A DNA stretch of 64,000 bases from a virus, in the IMG/VR virus record IMGVR_UViG_3300004457_000028, positions 1 through 64,000 of that record; one strand, 5' to 3'. The notes under the pieces were generated by a model that saw nothing but the letters and a program-made list of their open reading frames with translations, did no database searches and was not told the DNA's origin. Below, piece by piece: positions 10,623 to 18,650 of this stretch. The first letter of the stretch is position 1; each line of letters begins with the position of its first letter. Position numbers and translations under genes: made by a program.

Positions 10623-11345
10623 ATGTGGGGAATGACAGCCATGGCAAAAGGCACTTCTATGAAAGACAAGAAGAAGCGTGCAGCAGGTGGCGGCGGTGGT
10701 GGTGGTGCGCCATCAACAGGCACATACCCTACTGTTTCCGGCGCAGGTGACATAGGTTGTATGGCATTAGGTCTAAACCCCGCTGGGAATCATTTACATG
10801 CGAGTGTGCTGTTGAGAGAATCGTTTGATGCGGCAGGGTTTCTTCAAATAACAAACGCCGCAGGTGTAAACATAAACTCTCAAGGTGCGCCCGAAGTTGA
10901 AATTGCTGATTTTGTTGCTACGGTGATTCAAGGTGAAACGCCCATCAACGGGGCTATTGTGGGTGGTGGAGGCAACCCTATGCAACCCGGTGTTATCTTT
11001 ACGCAAAACGCTCCCGCTAACGGTGATGTGCAACTTATTTTCCGTATAGGGAATGATAATTCAACAGGTGCTTTTGGTGGTGGTGAGTTCGTTGATGTTG
11101 CGATGGTTCACAACCCAAACGGCGTTGTTATATCAAGAATAAATGGTGCGCCCCCTGCTCAAGTTCCTTTAGGACAAGTGCAACTTCAATTTGACCCGGT
11201 GACAGCAGGTGATAGAATCATCTTAGAGTTCAAAATAACAGGTCATTCAAAAACAGGGAACTTCTCATCGGCTGTAATATCTCCGCCGATAGGAGGTTCA
11301 ACTTTGAAAGTAGGTTCTTGTTATGTTCAAGTGGTATTCAACTGA
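10623..11345 (+). CDS. Probable fibre-tip or virion protein
   Basis: A 240-residue protein; the start may be the ATG at 10623 or one of the in-frame ATGs at 10632 and 10641. The N-terminus is basic (KDKKKRAAGG) and followed by a seven-glycine linker; the rest is strand-rich with hydrophobic patches (VQLIFRIGNDNSTGAFGGGE, DRIILEFKITGHS). The basic plus polyglycine leader and its position after the fibre suggest a fibre-associated or decoration protein. No family is recognised. Confidence 0.65.
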   Translation: MWGMTAMAKGTSMKDKKKRAAGGGGGGGAPSTGTYPTVSGAGDIGCMALGLNPAGNHLHASVLLRESFDAAGFLQITNAAGVNINSQGAPEVEIADFVATVIQGETPINGAIVGGGGNPMQPGVIFTQNAPANGDVQLIFRIGNDNSTGAFGGGEFVDVAMVHNPNGVVISRINGAPPAQVPLGQVQLQFDPVTAGDRIILEFKITGHSKTGNFSSAVISPPIGGSTLKVGSCYVQVVFN

Positions 11346-11354
11346 TGTGATAGA

Positions 11355-11462
11355 ATGAGTTTGTGGATATGGTTTGCTCTCTCTTTTATCGCTGGTTTTG
11401 TTACCATGTGGTTGGTTACGATACCTGAAGAAAAGCCGATGTTCATTTTGCTTGACGAGTGA
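11355..11462 (+). CDS. Small single-pass membrane peptide
   Basis: A 35-residue reading frame (ATG at 11355, TGA at 11460-11462). It has a hydrophobic helix, LWIWFALSFIAGFVTMWLV at residues 3-21, then an acidic tail with PEEKP. It follows the tail operon by 9 bases and converges by 20 bases with the minus-strand zinc protein. A one-helix peptide at the end of a tail-lysis region could be holin-like or a small virion membrane peptide. Being short, it may also be chance. Confidence 0.5.
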   Translation: MSLWIWFALSFIAGFVTMWLVTIPEEKPMFILLDE

Positions 11463-11619
11463 ACACGCCGTCTTGCCAAATGTGACCGCACTCTTTGCAG
11501 CACCATAGGCTCAAACGCTCACGCTTACCATCAAGGTAGCGTGCTTGTAGTCTACGGGGTATGTGCTCGTGTAGGCAAGCCCTACACTTGACTGTCATCT
11601 TGTCTAACAGTCTACCCAT
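11443..11619 (-). CDS. Small zinc-ribbon protein
   Basis: A 58-residue protein from the ATG at 11619. An ATG at 11628 is also in frame, but GGGAG lies 9 bases before 11619 and directly abuts 11628, so I prefer the former. It has CRAC near the N-terminus and CCKECGHIW in the C-terminal half: two Cys pairs, the layout of a zinc ribbon. The last gene of the leftward block; its start overlaps the end of the nuclease-like gene. DNA or protein binding is inferred. Confidence 0.65.
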   Translation of the reverse strand: MGRLLDKMTVKCRACLHEHIPRRLQARYLDGKRERLSLWCCKECGHIWQDGVFTRQAK

Positions 11620-12154
11620 GTAATACATCTCCCAAAGTGTCTATTGGGCGCATCAGTTTATCATCTCTCAACCAAATGTTATCACATATTGTAGTGGTCA
11701 TTATACCATGTTCCTCAAGGTCTAATGGGTAATTCCAACCCCTAATCATGACAGTGTTATTGGGTTCAGTTGTAGCCCATACTACCAAGACCTCGTTTTC
11801 AATATATTTCTTTAATTGCTTAGGCGGAATCATTCGCTTTAGATTATCCCAATCGTCTCCTCTAAGACCCTTAACTTCTACACCTTTACCTTTCAAAGTA
11901 ATATCCGTATTTGAAATATCCTCTTTGAAATTAGTATCTAATTTTTGGTATAGGCGGGTCAAGAAACACTCTACGGCGACCTCACATCTCGCTCCTACAA
12001 TAGCGCCCATGAGTCTATTATGAGCGTATTCACCAACACCGTTTTGATTATGATAAGCAACAGTGTTTTTCGCATGTTCTCTACACCATTCAAGATGTGA
12101 GTCTGTGAGATTTACAATCACTTTATCATCGTTATGCTCAATGATTGCTTGCAT
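11612..12154 (-). CDS. Putative PD-(D/E)XK nuclease-like protein
   Basis: A 180-residue protein starting MQAIIEHNDDK just past the thermosome stop. A longer in-frame start inside the thermosome gene is possible but unneeded. Residues about 65-105 hold GARCEVAVECFLTRL, then DITLKGKGVEVKGLRGDDW. The helix with Glu, the Asp of DITLKG and the E-V-K of VEVKG are arranged like the E, D and ExK residues of the PD-(D/E)XK nuclease core. Viral proteins of this type cleave DNA in repair, recombination or host-genome degradation. The assignment is by motif spacing. Confidence 0.5.
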   Translation of the reverse strand: MQAIIEHNDDKVIVNLTDSHLEWCREHAKNTVAYHNQNGVGEYAHNRLMGAIVGARCEVAVECFLTRLYQKLDTNFKEDISNTDITLKGKGVEVKGLRGDDWDNLKRMIPPKQLKKYIENEVLVVWATTEPNNTVMIRGWNYPLDLEEHGIMTTTICDNIWLRDDKLMRPIDTLGDVLHG

Positions 12155-12155
12155 A

Positions 12156-13676
12156 TCACTCAGAACCCCTACGACCAATGACATCATCAATTCGTAGGAT
12201 AGCGTTAGCAACTTCTGTAGCACCACTGATGGCACTGCGAATAAGCGATGTTGGTTCAAATACTCCGGTCATGGACTTAACCCCTCCGTTTTCTACATCA
12301 GGGCCGTAGAACTTACCATCAGTTTGATGATTGGCTCTCTTGTGTCTCATCTCTAAGACTGTATCAAGAGCGTCAAACCCTGCATTCTCAGCGATAGTTG
12401 CTGGAATGATTTCAAGGGCATCAGCGAAGGCTTCAATTGCCATTTGCGCTCTACCACCAACGGTAGATGCTTGCTCTCGTAGATGCATAGCAATAGCGAG
12501 GTAAGTAGAACCTCCACCGAATCTTACCGAGTCACCGTTCTTGATTAGAGAGACGACACCGAGCGCATCATCAAAGCCACGCTGGATTTCATCAAGTGTG
12601 GATTGAGTAGCACCGAGTAGAATCAGTGTGGCTTCTTTGTTCTGTGAGTGCATGAATAGATACGAAATATCGTTGTATGTGTTTCTACTGATGAAAACAC
12701 TCCCTGTTGTTGATGAAGCATCAGGGAACATGTGAATAGGAGCACTTATCTCATTAGCAAGACGGCGCATAGTGCTCTCAGGAACACGCTGCACAACAGA
12801 GATACCTTGTTTGCGTAGATAAGCGATAGCAGTATCATGAATAGAGTCTCTACATACTACCACATTAGCACCACTACTAACCACGGCCTTAGCCGATGCG
12901 AGTAGTTTGTCTCTACCCATGGCCTGAACTTGACTGTATGAGTTAGCGTCTTGAACTTGAACGGAAACATTCTCAGTCCCTTTGGTTTCAGTCAGCCCAC
13001 CGTTGATGAGTAGAAGTTCTACCCCGTCGTCGTTTGACCAGTTGTTGAACTCATCTCCTCCCCCGATGAAGTCCTTATTGAGAACCACACCTCGGAACAA
13101 GTAGGAGTCAGATAGAGAGCCACCGGGAGCAGCGAGAGTCTTAACTTCACGAGCGTCACCGACTGCTTCAATGGTTTCAACACACAACTGAGCAACTCTG
13201 TCCTCCGATGCTTCAAGTGATTTACCAGTGATAGCGGTTCTTGCTATCGCTCTAAGGTATACATTCATATCATAATCTTCGTGGTTACCTACAGCGTCAG
13301 GCATTTCTTCCAAGTATTCAACGGCCATGTTTCGTGCGTGAGTGTAACCTTTGTTGATGACATTAGGGTGCAAGCCCTTAGCAAACAAACCTTCGGAGTT
13401 GGATAGCAGTTGGCTGGCAAGCACAACTGTGCTGGTCGTTCCATCGTATGCATTTGCTTCTTGCATCTTTGATACTTCAACTACCATCTTAGCAGCGGGG
13501 TGTGCGGTGTCTACTTCTCGTAGGATAGTAGCGCCGTCGTTTGTTACGATAACATTACCACCACCGTCTACCATCATCTTGTCCATACCTAATGGCCCAA
13601 GTGTCGTTCTTACAGTCTCAGCGATTCGCTTGACTGCTTCTATGTTTAGCCTCTGTGTCGTATTATTATCACTCAT
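12156..13676 (-). CDS. thsA: Thermosome (group II chaperonin) subunit
   Basis: A 506-residue group II chaperonin, slightly shorter than host thermosome subunits (about 540). The N-terminal equatorial domain shows TTLGPLGMDKMMVD and the ATP-site signatures NDGATIL and YDGTTSTVVL; the C-terminus has ILRIDDVIG. The Gly/Met-rich tail usual in archaeal subunits is absent. It forms double-ring cages that fold proteins in the cytoplasm, possibly viral capsid or tail proteins. Its start overlaps the stop of the exonuclease gene by 8 bases, so it is expressed with the replication genes. Family assignment is firm; substrate is unknown. Confidence 0.95.
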   Translation of the reverse strand: MSDNNTTQRLNIEAVKRIAETVRTTLGPLGMDKMMVDGGGNVIVTNDGATILREVDTAHPAAKMVVEVSKMQEANAYDGTTSTVVLASQLLSNSEGLFAKGLHPNVINKGYTHARNMAVEYLEEMPDAVGNHEDYDMNVYLRAIARTAITGKSLEASEDRVAQLCVETIEAVGDAREVKTLAAPGGSLSDSYLFRGVVLNKDFIGGGDEFNNWSNDDGVELLLINGGLTETKGTENVSVQVQDANSYSQVQAMGRDKLLASAKAVVSSGANVVVCRDSIHDTAIAYLRKQGISVVQRVPESTMRRLANEISAPIHMFPDASSTTGSVFISRNTYNDISYLFMHSQNKEATLILLGATQSTLDEIQRGFDDALGVVSLIKNGDSVRFGGGSTYLAIAMHLREQASTVGGRAQMAIEAFADALEIIPATIAENAGFDALDTVLEMRHKRANHQTDGKFYGPDVENGGVKSMTGVFEPTSLIRSAISGATEVANAILRIDDVIGRRGSE

Positions 13677-14283
13677 TCCAATCTACCTCAATTTCAACTA
13701 TAGAACCATTCTCCATGTTACGGCTCTTCACTATACCATTGTCTACGCCATACATGTAGAGGTCGTAGGTCAATTGGCAATCTTTGAGGCAGTAGTCGGC
13801 CACCTCAAGATATTTACCCTCCCGCCATGCGACGGGAGCATCACTGCTCTGCATACTCTTTGACAAGTCAAGAGTAGTGCGAGCGAGAGTGTCAAGTGTG
13901 GTGTGGACTTTACCCACACCTAATGCTGCTTTATCAATCAAGAGTTTGGTATCAATGATACTCTCACTCTTGGACATCAAATCACCAGCAGTCCAGCAGT
14001 CCAGTGCAGCATTTAGCACTGGTAGGTCAAACTTGCGAATGTTATGTCCGAGAATCTTACCGCCGTTATCCACATGCTTCTGTAGATGGTCACCAAGAGT
14101 GCGAGGGTGTAGAGGGTGGACAGTTGCATTAGTCATTTCAATGTCCTCCTTAGAGAATGCGTGACCCTCAGTTCCATCCCATGTGCAAACCACTGTAGGT
14201 TCAAACAGGCTATGCTTATCCCAACCACCTATCTCCCAAGAGTAGTTCCCAGTTTCAATATCCAATGCCATTATGTCGCTCAT
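13669..14283 (-). CDS. DnaQ-like 3'-5' exonuclease (DEDDy)
   Basis: A 204-residue RNase H-fold exonuclease. Exo I is ALDIETGNYSW near the N-terminus, Exo II GHNIRKFDLPVL near the middle and Exo III YCLKDCQLT near residue 170, giving the D, E, D, D, Y set. ATG at 14283 has GGAGG seven bases upstream and is preferred over a TTG at 14289. It would remove mismatched 3' ends or process single-stranded DNA. PolB in this window has its own exonuclease domain, so this is an added, free-standing activity. Confidence 0.85.
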   Translation of the reverse strand: MSDIMALDIETGNYSWEIGGWDKHSLFEPTVVCTWDGTEGHAFSKEDIEMTNATVHPLHPRTLGDHLQKHVDNGGKILGHNIRKFDLPVLNAALDCWTAGDLMSKSESIIDTKLLIDKAALGVGKVHTTLDTLARTTLDLSKSMQSSDAPVAWREGKYLEVADYCLKDCQLTYDLYMYGVDNGIVKSRNMENGSIVEIEVDWNE

Positions 14284-14285
14284 GT

Positions 14286-14369
14286 TCAAGCCTCCTTGTA
14301 TTCCCAGTAGATGTATTCGTCTGTCTCAATTTTGACTATGAGATTGTGCTTGTTGTCATCTTCTGTCAT
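14286..14369 (-). CDS. Micro-ORF, 27 residues, unknown
   Basis: ATG at 14369 overlaps the stop of the upstream zinc protein as TGATG, and the stop lies just before the exonuclease start. The product is acidic with Lys and aromatic residues (IETDEYIYWEYKEA). Its tight coupling to both neighbours supports translation. No function is recognised. Confidence 0.5.
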   Translation of the reverse strand: MTEDDNKHNLIVKIETDEYIYWEYKEA

Positions 14370-14533
14370 CAAGCCCACCATCCTACTTTCTTTTGAATCA
14401 TTCCGTAGTGACCTTCGGCCCTTACTTCATACCCCATATATTCGGCCCAACACCTCTCACTACAAAAGGATTTGACCCCTACAGGGGTATTATCCGTGAA
14501 CTTACCATCCTTTTTACACATGGCGCACTTCAC
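14369..14533 (-). CDS. Small zinc-finger protein with GTG start
   Basis: A 54-residue protein beginning at a GTG that overlaps the upstream stop as GTGA. GGAGGC lies upstream. Cys pairs KCAMCKK and FCSERCW, about 18 residues apart, form a C2C2 zinc-binding pattern. Downstream is aromatic and basic. Probably a small nucleic-acid- or protein-binding factor in the replication operon. The non-ATG start is inferred from the overlap and the conserved Cys spacing. Confidence 0.6.
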   Translation of the reverse strand: MKCAMCKKDGKFTDNTPVGVKSFCSERCWAEYMGYEVRAEGHYGMIQKKVGWWA

Positions 14534-15936
14534 GGTGATGCCTCCTTCACACGAATGTATACAGTGGATTTGTCTTTAGCAGCATCATAGAGATGAGCAC
14601 CCCACTTTGAGAAGCGACTGAACGCAGTTCCACGAGTGACTTGCTCACTGACACAATACTGCTTGATAACGGCTGCTTTCTTTCGCCAACCCTCACCCTT
14701 CTTATCCAGTTCAACCGAAGAGACAACATTGTATGCAGCCATCCAATTCTTAGCATGGTTAGCCTTCTCGTTCTGCTTAGCACCAACTTCAACTTCGCCT
14801 TCAAGCCACAGAATTAGATTCTTGAACAGGTCGTAGATAATCTCCTTAGCCATGTCAAGGTGGTCACCAGTGATAACCCAAGCCTCATCCATCATAGCGA
14901 TGTGAGTAGCAAGGATAACTGAGTAGTTCTCCATAGCAGGTATGAATGATGCAACTACATTCCCTATTGCGAAGTTGAGTCCGTCTAAGAGAGAATACAA
15001 GTCCTCTACCAAGTCATAGGTAGCGACATAGAACGAGTCGTCTGCTGCAAACATCTCGTGCATGACAGACTGGACTGAATCTTCTTGTTCTTCACGAGAC
15101 ATAGCATCCCACTCAGCGAATGAGATTTCTGTTAGGTTAAGAACACGGTCACGGAGACGCTTCTGTAGACCAGTGAAGTAGTCAATGATTTCGTCGTAGG
15201 ATAACTTTTGCTTTGGTGTCTTTGTGAACGCTCTTTCCATACGCTTCATACTCACACCCATACGCCTCTCCATGTCCCAGTCAGACCAGTAGAGTAAGAC
15301 ACGCTGAAAGATACCCTTTGTCAAGACATACTCTTTCACACCAGCAGGTGGGTAAGTAGTAATCCACAGTGAGACAAGAGATTCAGTCTCAATACGGCGA
15401 CCACTCAAGTGCTTAACGAGAATGTTTGAGTTACTACCAATCGGGTTACATGCTGATTGAAGATAGAGAACAGTCTCTTGTGAGTGCTTGCCGGGATTGA
15501 GGATGATACTCCCTTCGTCAAAGTTGAGTGCCTTCTGTCCAGCAAGCATACCTTCTGTTTGAACTGCTACTTGCTCCTTCTTTCCGTTCTCATCCACGAC
15601 TGTCTCGTTGGTGACACCACCGATTAGTCCAGCATCTGAGCCTGAAGTATACATGTCCTGTTGAAGTCCACAGTCTTTCAGCACATCACCTACAAACTCC
15701 CAAGCAACCGACTTACCAGTTCTTGATGGTTGAATCCAAAAGACATGCACACGAGGGTCAAGATGGCTCGCATCCCAAGGTATACGAACAAATGGCGCTG
15801 CTATCTGTCCTTGAATGTAGAAGAATGAAAGCATCGCTGGTATATCATTGTCAATACTGGTTCGGCTGAACCTCTCTACATACCCCTCAAAGAAGGGATA
15901 TTTCTTCACTGCTAAGTAGTCACTTGCTTCTCTCAT
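14530..15936 (-). CDS. P-loop ATPase, candidate replicative helicase
   Basis: A 468-residue protein. Residues about 68-80 (WIQPSRTGKSVAWEFV) are a Walker A-like loop with Pro in place of the first Gly; KALNFDEGSIIL near 140 is a Walker B. The helical region NYSVILATHIAMMDEAWVIT and the winged-helix-like C-terminus resemble DUF3987/YfjI and MCM-type helicase tails. No other hexameric helicase is seen, so this is the best candidate for the replicative helicase. A strong TATA promoter lies 24 bases upstream. An unrelated AAA+ ATPase is the alternative. Confidence 0.55.
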   Translation of the reverse strand: MREASDYLAVKKYPFFEGYVERFSRTSIDNDIPAMLSFFYIQGQIAAPFVRIPWDASHLDPRVHVFWIQPSRTGKSVAWEFVGDVLKDCGLQQDMYTSGSDAGLIGGVTNETVVDENGKKEQVAVQTEGMLAGQKALNFDEGSIILNPGKHSQETVLYLQSACNPIGSNSNILVKHLSGRRIETESLVSLWITTYPPAGVKEYVLTKGIFQRVLLYWSDWDMERRMGVSMKRMERAFTKTPKQKLSYDEIIDYFTGLQKRLRDRVLNLTEISFAEWDAMSREEQEDSVQSVMHEMFAADDSFYVATYDLVEDLYSLLDGLNFAIGNVVASFIPAMENYSVILATHIAMMDEAWVITGDHLDMAKEIIYDLFKNLILWLEGEVEVGAKQNEKANHAKNWMAAYNVVSSVELDKKGEGWRKKAAVIKQYCVSEQVTRGTAFSRFSKWGAHLYDAAKDKSTVYIRVKEASP

Positions 15937-15959
15937 CTTACCACATCTTATTCTTCTAT

Positions 15960-15978
15960 TACTGCTTTATATATCAAC
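15960..15978 (-). promoter_or_regulatory. TATA promoter for the helicase-like operon
   Basis: Plus-strand TACTGCTTTATATATCAAC, one base different from the block consensus TGCTGCTTTATATATCAAC. On the minus strand this reads as an archaeal TATA box followed by GCAG. It ends 24 bases before the ATG at 15936. Confidence 0.75.
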
Positions 15979-15989
15979 TTCAATTTGTA

Positions 15990-16094
15990 TTGTCTAAGTT
16001 GTCCGTCGTATTATCCATACAGTATATTTACCATCGTAGCATACCCAGTCTATAAACATACAAGTATAGACAGGACAACGGACATGTTGCACAA
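15990..16094. repeat. Inverted repeat element A (two 31-bp arms)
   Basis: The left arm (15990-16020) and right arm (16064-16094, reverse complement) each contain TTGT at the outer end, a GTCCGT core nine bases inward and a TATAC or CATAC inner end. The 43-bp spacer is AT-rich and contains GTATATTTA plus an inner GTCTATA/TATAGAC palindrome that merges with the right arm. The same arms recur at 48.1 and 57.0 kb. Confidence 0.8.
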
Positions 16095-16168
16095 CACAGA
16101 GATATGTGTCATAATTTACACAAAATCAGGCGCTGAAATAGCCGTATAGGGGGTGCTTTGATGCTGCT

Positions 16169-16885
16169 TTAAGAACCCCTCTTGCGCCTGACAGTTCGTT
16201 GAATGTGAACTGGTGATTCACTTGTCAGCACCTCTACAATCAACTGCCTTCTCTTGTCACCCAAGCCCTTGACTTGCTTCAAAGAATCAGGAAAACACAT
16301 CTCCTCTAAGTTACCACACTTACCAAGTAAGCGCTCGGCTAACTCAGCACCTACACCGGGGATAGAGAGTAACATGTCTACTCTAACATCGTTTGTAGAG
16401 ACTCTTCTAATCGCTTGAGCGCCATGTTTACTGGCTGGTTTGTGTAACTTGTTATGGAGTTTAGTGATGAACATAGCGGCTTCGCTAACATTAGGAGTGA
16501 AGAACACTTGGCAATCAAAGTCGGACATGATACGAGCAATTGTTCCAGTCAATTCATTTTGAACCCTACTGTGTGTGAGTCTTCTATTCTGAGTCTTAGC
16601 GAATGCTACATACTTGGCTATTGAGCCATGCACTACAAGAAAGAAGCGCTCGTAGTTTGCATCCATGTTATCCAGTTGTCGCCACAAGTGACCACTATGA
16701 CTGGATTGGAATAGGTCTGTAACACTCTTCGCTTCTACACAAGCAGCACCTAAGAGATAGTCACCGACAACAAGTGGTTGCCTAACAACATTCAAACCCT
16801 CCTTCTTTGCTCTACGCTCAATTGATTCACAGAGAGAGCCTCTCTCGTTAGAGTCAATGATTAAATCGGGTTTAATAGAAACCAC
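16169..16885 (-). CDS. XPF/ERCC4-type structure-specific nuclease
   Basis: A 238-residue protein with the two parts of archaeal XPF/Mus81-type nucleases. The ERCC4 nuclease domain has LIIDSNERGS, then GDYLLGAACVEAKSVTDL; the usual V-E-R-K appears as V-E-A-K, keeping Glu and Lys. The C-terminus has tandem helix-hairpin-helix motifs (LLSIPGVGAELAERLL and VKGLGDKRRQLI) that bind DNA. It would cut branched or flapped DNA during replication or recombination. There is no helicase domain. Overlaps the upstream gene by 14 bases. Magroviruses are reported to carry such nucleases. Confidence 0.9.
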   Translation of the reverse strand: MVSIKPDLIIDSNERGSLCESIERRAKKEGLNVVRQPLVVGDYLLGAACVEAKSVTDLFQSSHSGHLWRQLDNMDANYERFFLVVHGSIAKYVAFAKTQNRRLTHSRVQNELTGTIARIMSDFDCQVFFTPNVSEAAMFITKLHNKLHKPASKHGAQAIRRVSTNDVRVDMLLSIPGVGAELAERLLGKCGNLEEMCFPDSLKQVKGLGDKRRQLIVEVLTSESPVHIQRTVRRKRGS

Positions 16886-17213
16886 CTGCGTGTTTGCTGA
16901 AGGAGTGTGTTCTACGCCATGTGGTGTGTTTGTTATTCACTCTATCACTCACAATCATTTCTCTCTCTTTAAGCATCTTCAACACTGCGTTAATTTGATT
17001 GTGAGTTTTAAGTCTGAGTTCGGGTGAGTGCTTAACCATTTGTTGAACTGTCCTCGGTGTCTCGTCAATGAGTAGTAACAACTCTATGAAAGTAGCATCA
17101 AACCACCCCTGTTCGGGTTTGAAAACCTCTACAGTAGTTGTTGTAGTTTCACTTTTGATGCTGGTTAATATACCACCCTTGTTATGTATTGTGTGTGTTG
17201 TTTTCTTACTCAT
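16872..17213 (-). CDS. Winged-helix-like small protein
   Basis: A 113-residue protein starting MSKKTTHTI; the ATG at 17213 has GGTGGT upstream. Residues about 40-95 (FIELLLLIDETPRTVQQMVK then HNQINAVLKMLKEREMIV) have the helix-turn-helix and wing spacing of a winged-helix DNA-binding domain, as in MarR/ArsR-like regulators. It overlaps both the primase and the XPF-like gene. It may be a regulator or a DNA-replication accessory; the fold is inferred from pattern. Confidence 0.6.
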   Translation of the reverse strand: MSKKTTHTIHNKGGILTSIKSETTTTTVEVFKPEQGWFDATFIELLLLIDETPRTVQQMVKHSPELRLKTHNQINAVLKMLKEREMIVSDRVNNKHTTWRRTHSFSKHAGGFY

Positions 17214-18327
17214 TGTTACCACCTATACTGCCGTCAAAATAGCGGCACTTTCCGACACAAAGCCCATCGTATTCAAGAGTAGCGCACGAGGCTGCTGAGT
17301 AACCATTGTTACCAGCACCACCAAAAACGATGTTCTCCACTTGTTCACGAGTGACTCGTGCATTGTAATCCACCCACCCTTGTTCTTCTATGATACGGCA
17401 AATAAGTTCTACATGCTCTGCTTTCTCTTCGTTACCTATGGCTGCTACTGGGTAGAACCAGCGGAATCTCGCAGCGAGGTATGTAACGAGATGAAACCTC
17501 GCCTTGTGCGTAGGGTTACCCTCACCCAATGCTGCTTGAGAAAGACAAGGTAGAACAATTGTAGAACCCAAAGTGATGTCGGGTAAGTTCTCTACCTTCT
17601 CTACTGTCTTCTTGAATGGGCTTTTACGGTCTGCTACTATGATGTGAGTGTCTTTTTCACCAATTTCTATGTAACCACTAACTGGTGACTGCGCTCTCTC
17701 CATAATATCATCATGCGTCAAGTTGAGTATTGAGTCACTGTCCATGGGTATACTCCAGCATCCTCTCTTACTGTTGTATGAATTAGGAATGCGTATCATA
17801 CCCGATGTATCAAAGGCTACAGTGGGGTCGTTACATGATAGATTGAGTTTCTTATGCCACTGAGTAATCAGTTTCCTACCACCCTCTTTGACTCGTGCTA
17901 CACTGTAACCATCCGATGGAGTGTGCATATCACGAAGAGGAATCCAAAAGTGAAAGCCTCCACCACTGAACCAAACAAAGTGCCGAATGTTTTCATGTAA
18001 CAAAAAACGATGCAGCCTTTTAACCTGAGCGTGCATGAACGGAAAATCAACATCAGCACCACGCTGCTTGAAATCCTTACAATCAAAATCCATAACGAAG
18101 TGACGGATGATAGGGGTATCGTAATCTACTCTGTGGTTTCTTGGAGGCTTAGTCGCACGATAACCATACGCAGTGAAGTATACATTCCCGCTACCGTTCT
18201 TACCTTTCCAGTAGCGCTCTAACTCCGCCCAGTTATTGACGCAGTAACGCCCTCCTTGCTTACCATCGGAGGCTATTTCTAAGACTTCACGAGGAAAGTC
18301 CAAAGAGATGAAGCCCATGTAGTTCAC
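17206..18327 (-). CDS. priS: Archaeo-eukaryotic primase, PriS fused to a PriL-like Fe-S domain
   Basis: A 373-residue protein (GTG at 18327, overlapping the upstream stop; ATG at 18318 with GGGAG is equally likely). The catalytic PriS part has VMDFDCKDF (residues 78-86, metal-binding DxD), FSGGGFHFWIPL (120-131) and DPTVAFDTSGMIRIPNS (167-183). The last 120 residues resemble the PriL C-terminal domain: PCLSQAA, SCATLEYDGLC and GKCRYF give four Cys (261, 348, 357, 361), the pattern of its 4Fe-4S cluster. Both primase functions would thus reside in one chain. It makes primers for PolB. Confidence 0.85.
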   Translation of the reverse strand: MNYMGFISLDFPREVLEIASDGKQGGRYCVNNWAELERYWKGKNGSGNVYFTAYGYRATKPPRNHRVDYDTPIIRHFVMDFDCKDFKQRGADVDFPFMHAQVKRLHRFLLHENIRHFVWFSGGGFHFWIPLRDMHTPSDGYSVARVKEGGRKLITQWHKKLNLSCNDPTVAFDTSGMIRIPNSYNSKRGCWSIPMDSDSILNLTHDDIMERAQSPVSGYIEIGEKDTHIIVADRKSPFKKTVEKVENLPDITLGSTIVLPCLSQAALGEGNPTHKARFHLVTYLAARFRWFYPVAAIGNEEKAEHVELICRIIEEQGWVDYNARVTREQVENIVFGGAGNNGYSAASCATLEYDGLCVGKCRYFDGSIGGNNE

Positions 18328-18641
18328 TCCCTTGACTCAAGAATTATTTGTTGTTCCAGTATTTTCCTCTCAACTACAGTGTATGTATCTTCTATCTGTT
18401 CCTTTGTCAATTTAGATGGGTGGAGGGTGATGTAAAAGCAACAGTAACCTGATTCAATATCCTTAGAACCTTCGTAATCACTGAAGTGTTCAAGCAGTGT
18501 TCGTTGCGAGGCGACCTTGACTTGAATGCGTTTACTGCTCGGCACAAGCGCTGTTTCAACAGTGAACTCATACTGAGTCCACCTTCGCTTAAGCGATAAC
18601 TCAAACAGTATCGTAATCGTATCTATGCCTTCTTTATCCAT
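18324..18641 (-). CDS. Hypothetical protein, 105 residues
   Basis: An alternating strand-rich protein (ITILFELSLKRRW, YEFTVETALVP) with a helical C-terminus (QIEDTYTVVERKILEQQII). No motif is recognised. It overlaps the primase start by 4 bases and lies between the primase and a RecB-like nuclease, so a role in replication or recombination is possible from position alone. Confidence 0.7.
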   Translation of the reverse strand: MDKEGIDTITILFELSLKRRWTQYEFTVETALVPSSKRIQVKVASQRTLLEHFSDYEGSKDIESGYCCFYITLHPSKLTKEQIEDTYTVVERKILEQQIILESRE

Positions 18642-18650
18642 ATCTTCACC

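Larger units (their letters stand above)
15937..16168. other. Intergenic region with promoter and inverted element A
   Basis: This 232-base gap holds the TATA promoter of the helicase-like gene (15960-15978), the inverted repeat element A (15990-16094) and a second, partial promoter match near 16162 that overlaps the stop of the XPF-like gene. No reading frame with a ribosome site was seen. Confidence 0.7.

Noticed and set aside
13925-13945. Extra copy of the TATA promoter (TGCTGCTTTATCAATCAA)
   Set aside because: It lies within the exonuclease gene, about 250 bases from the next start, and loses TATATA.
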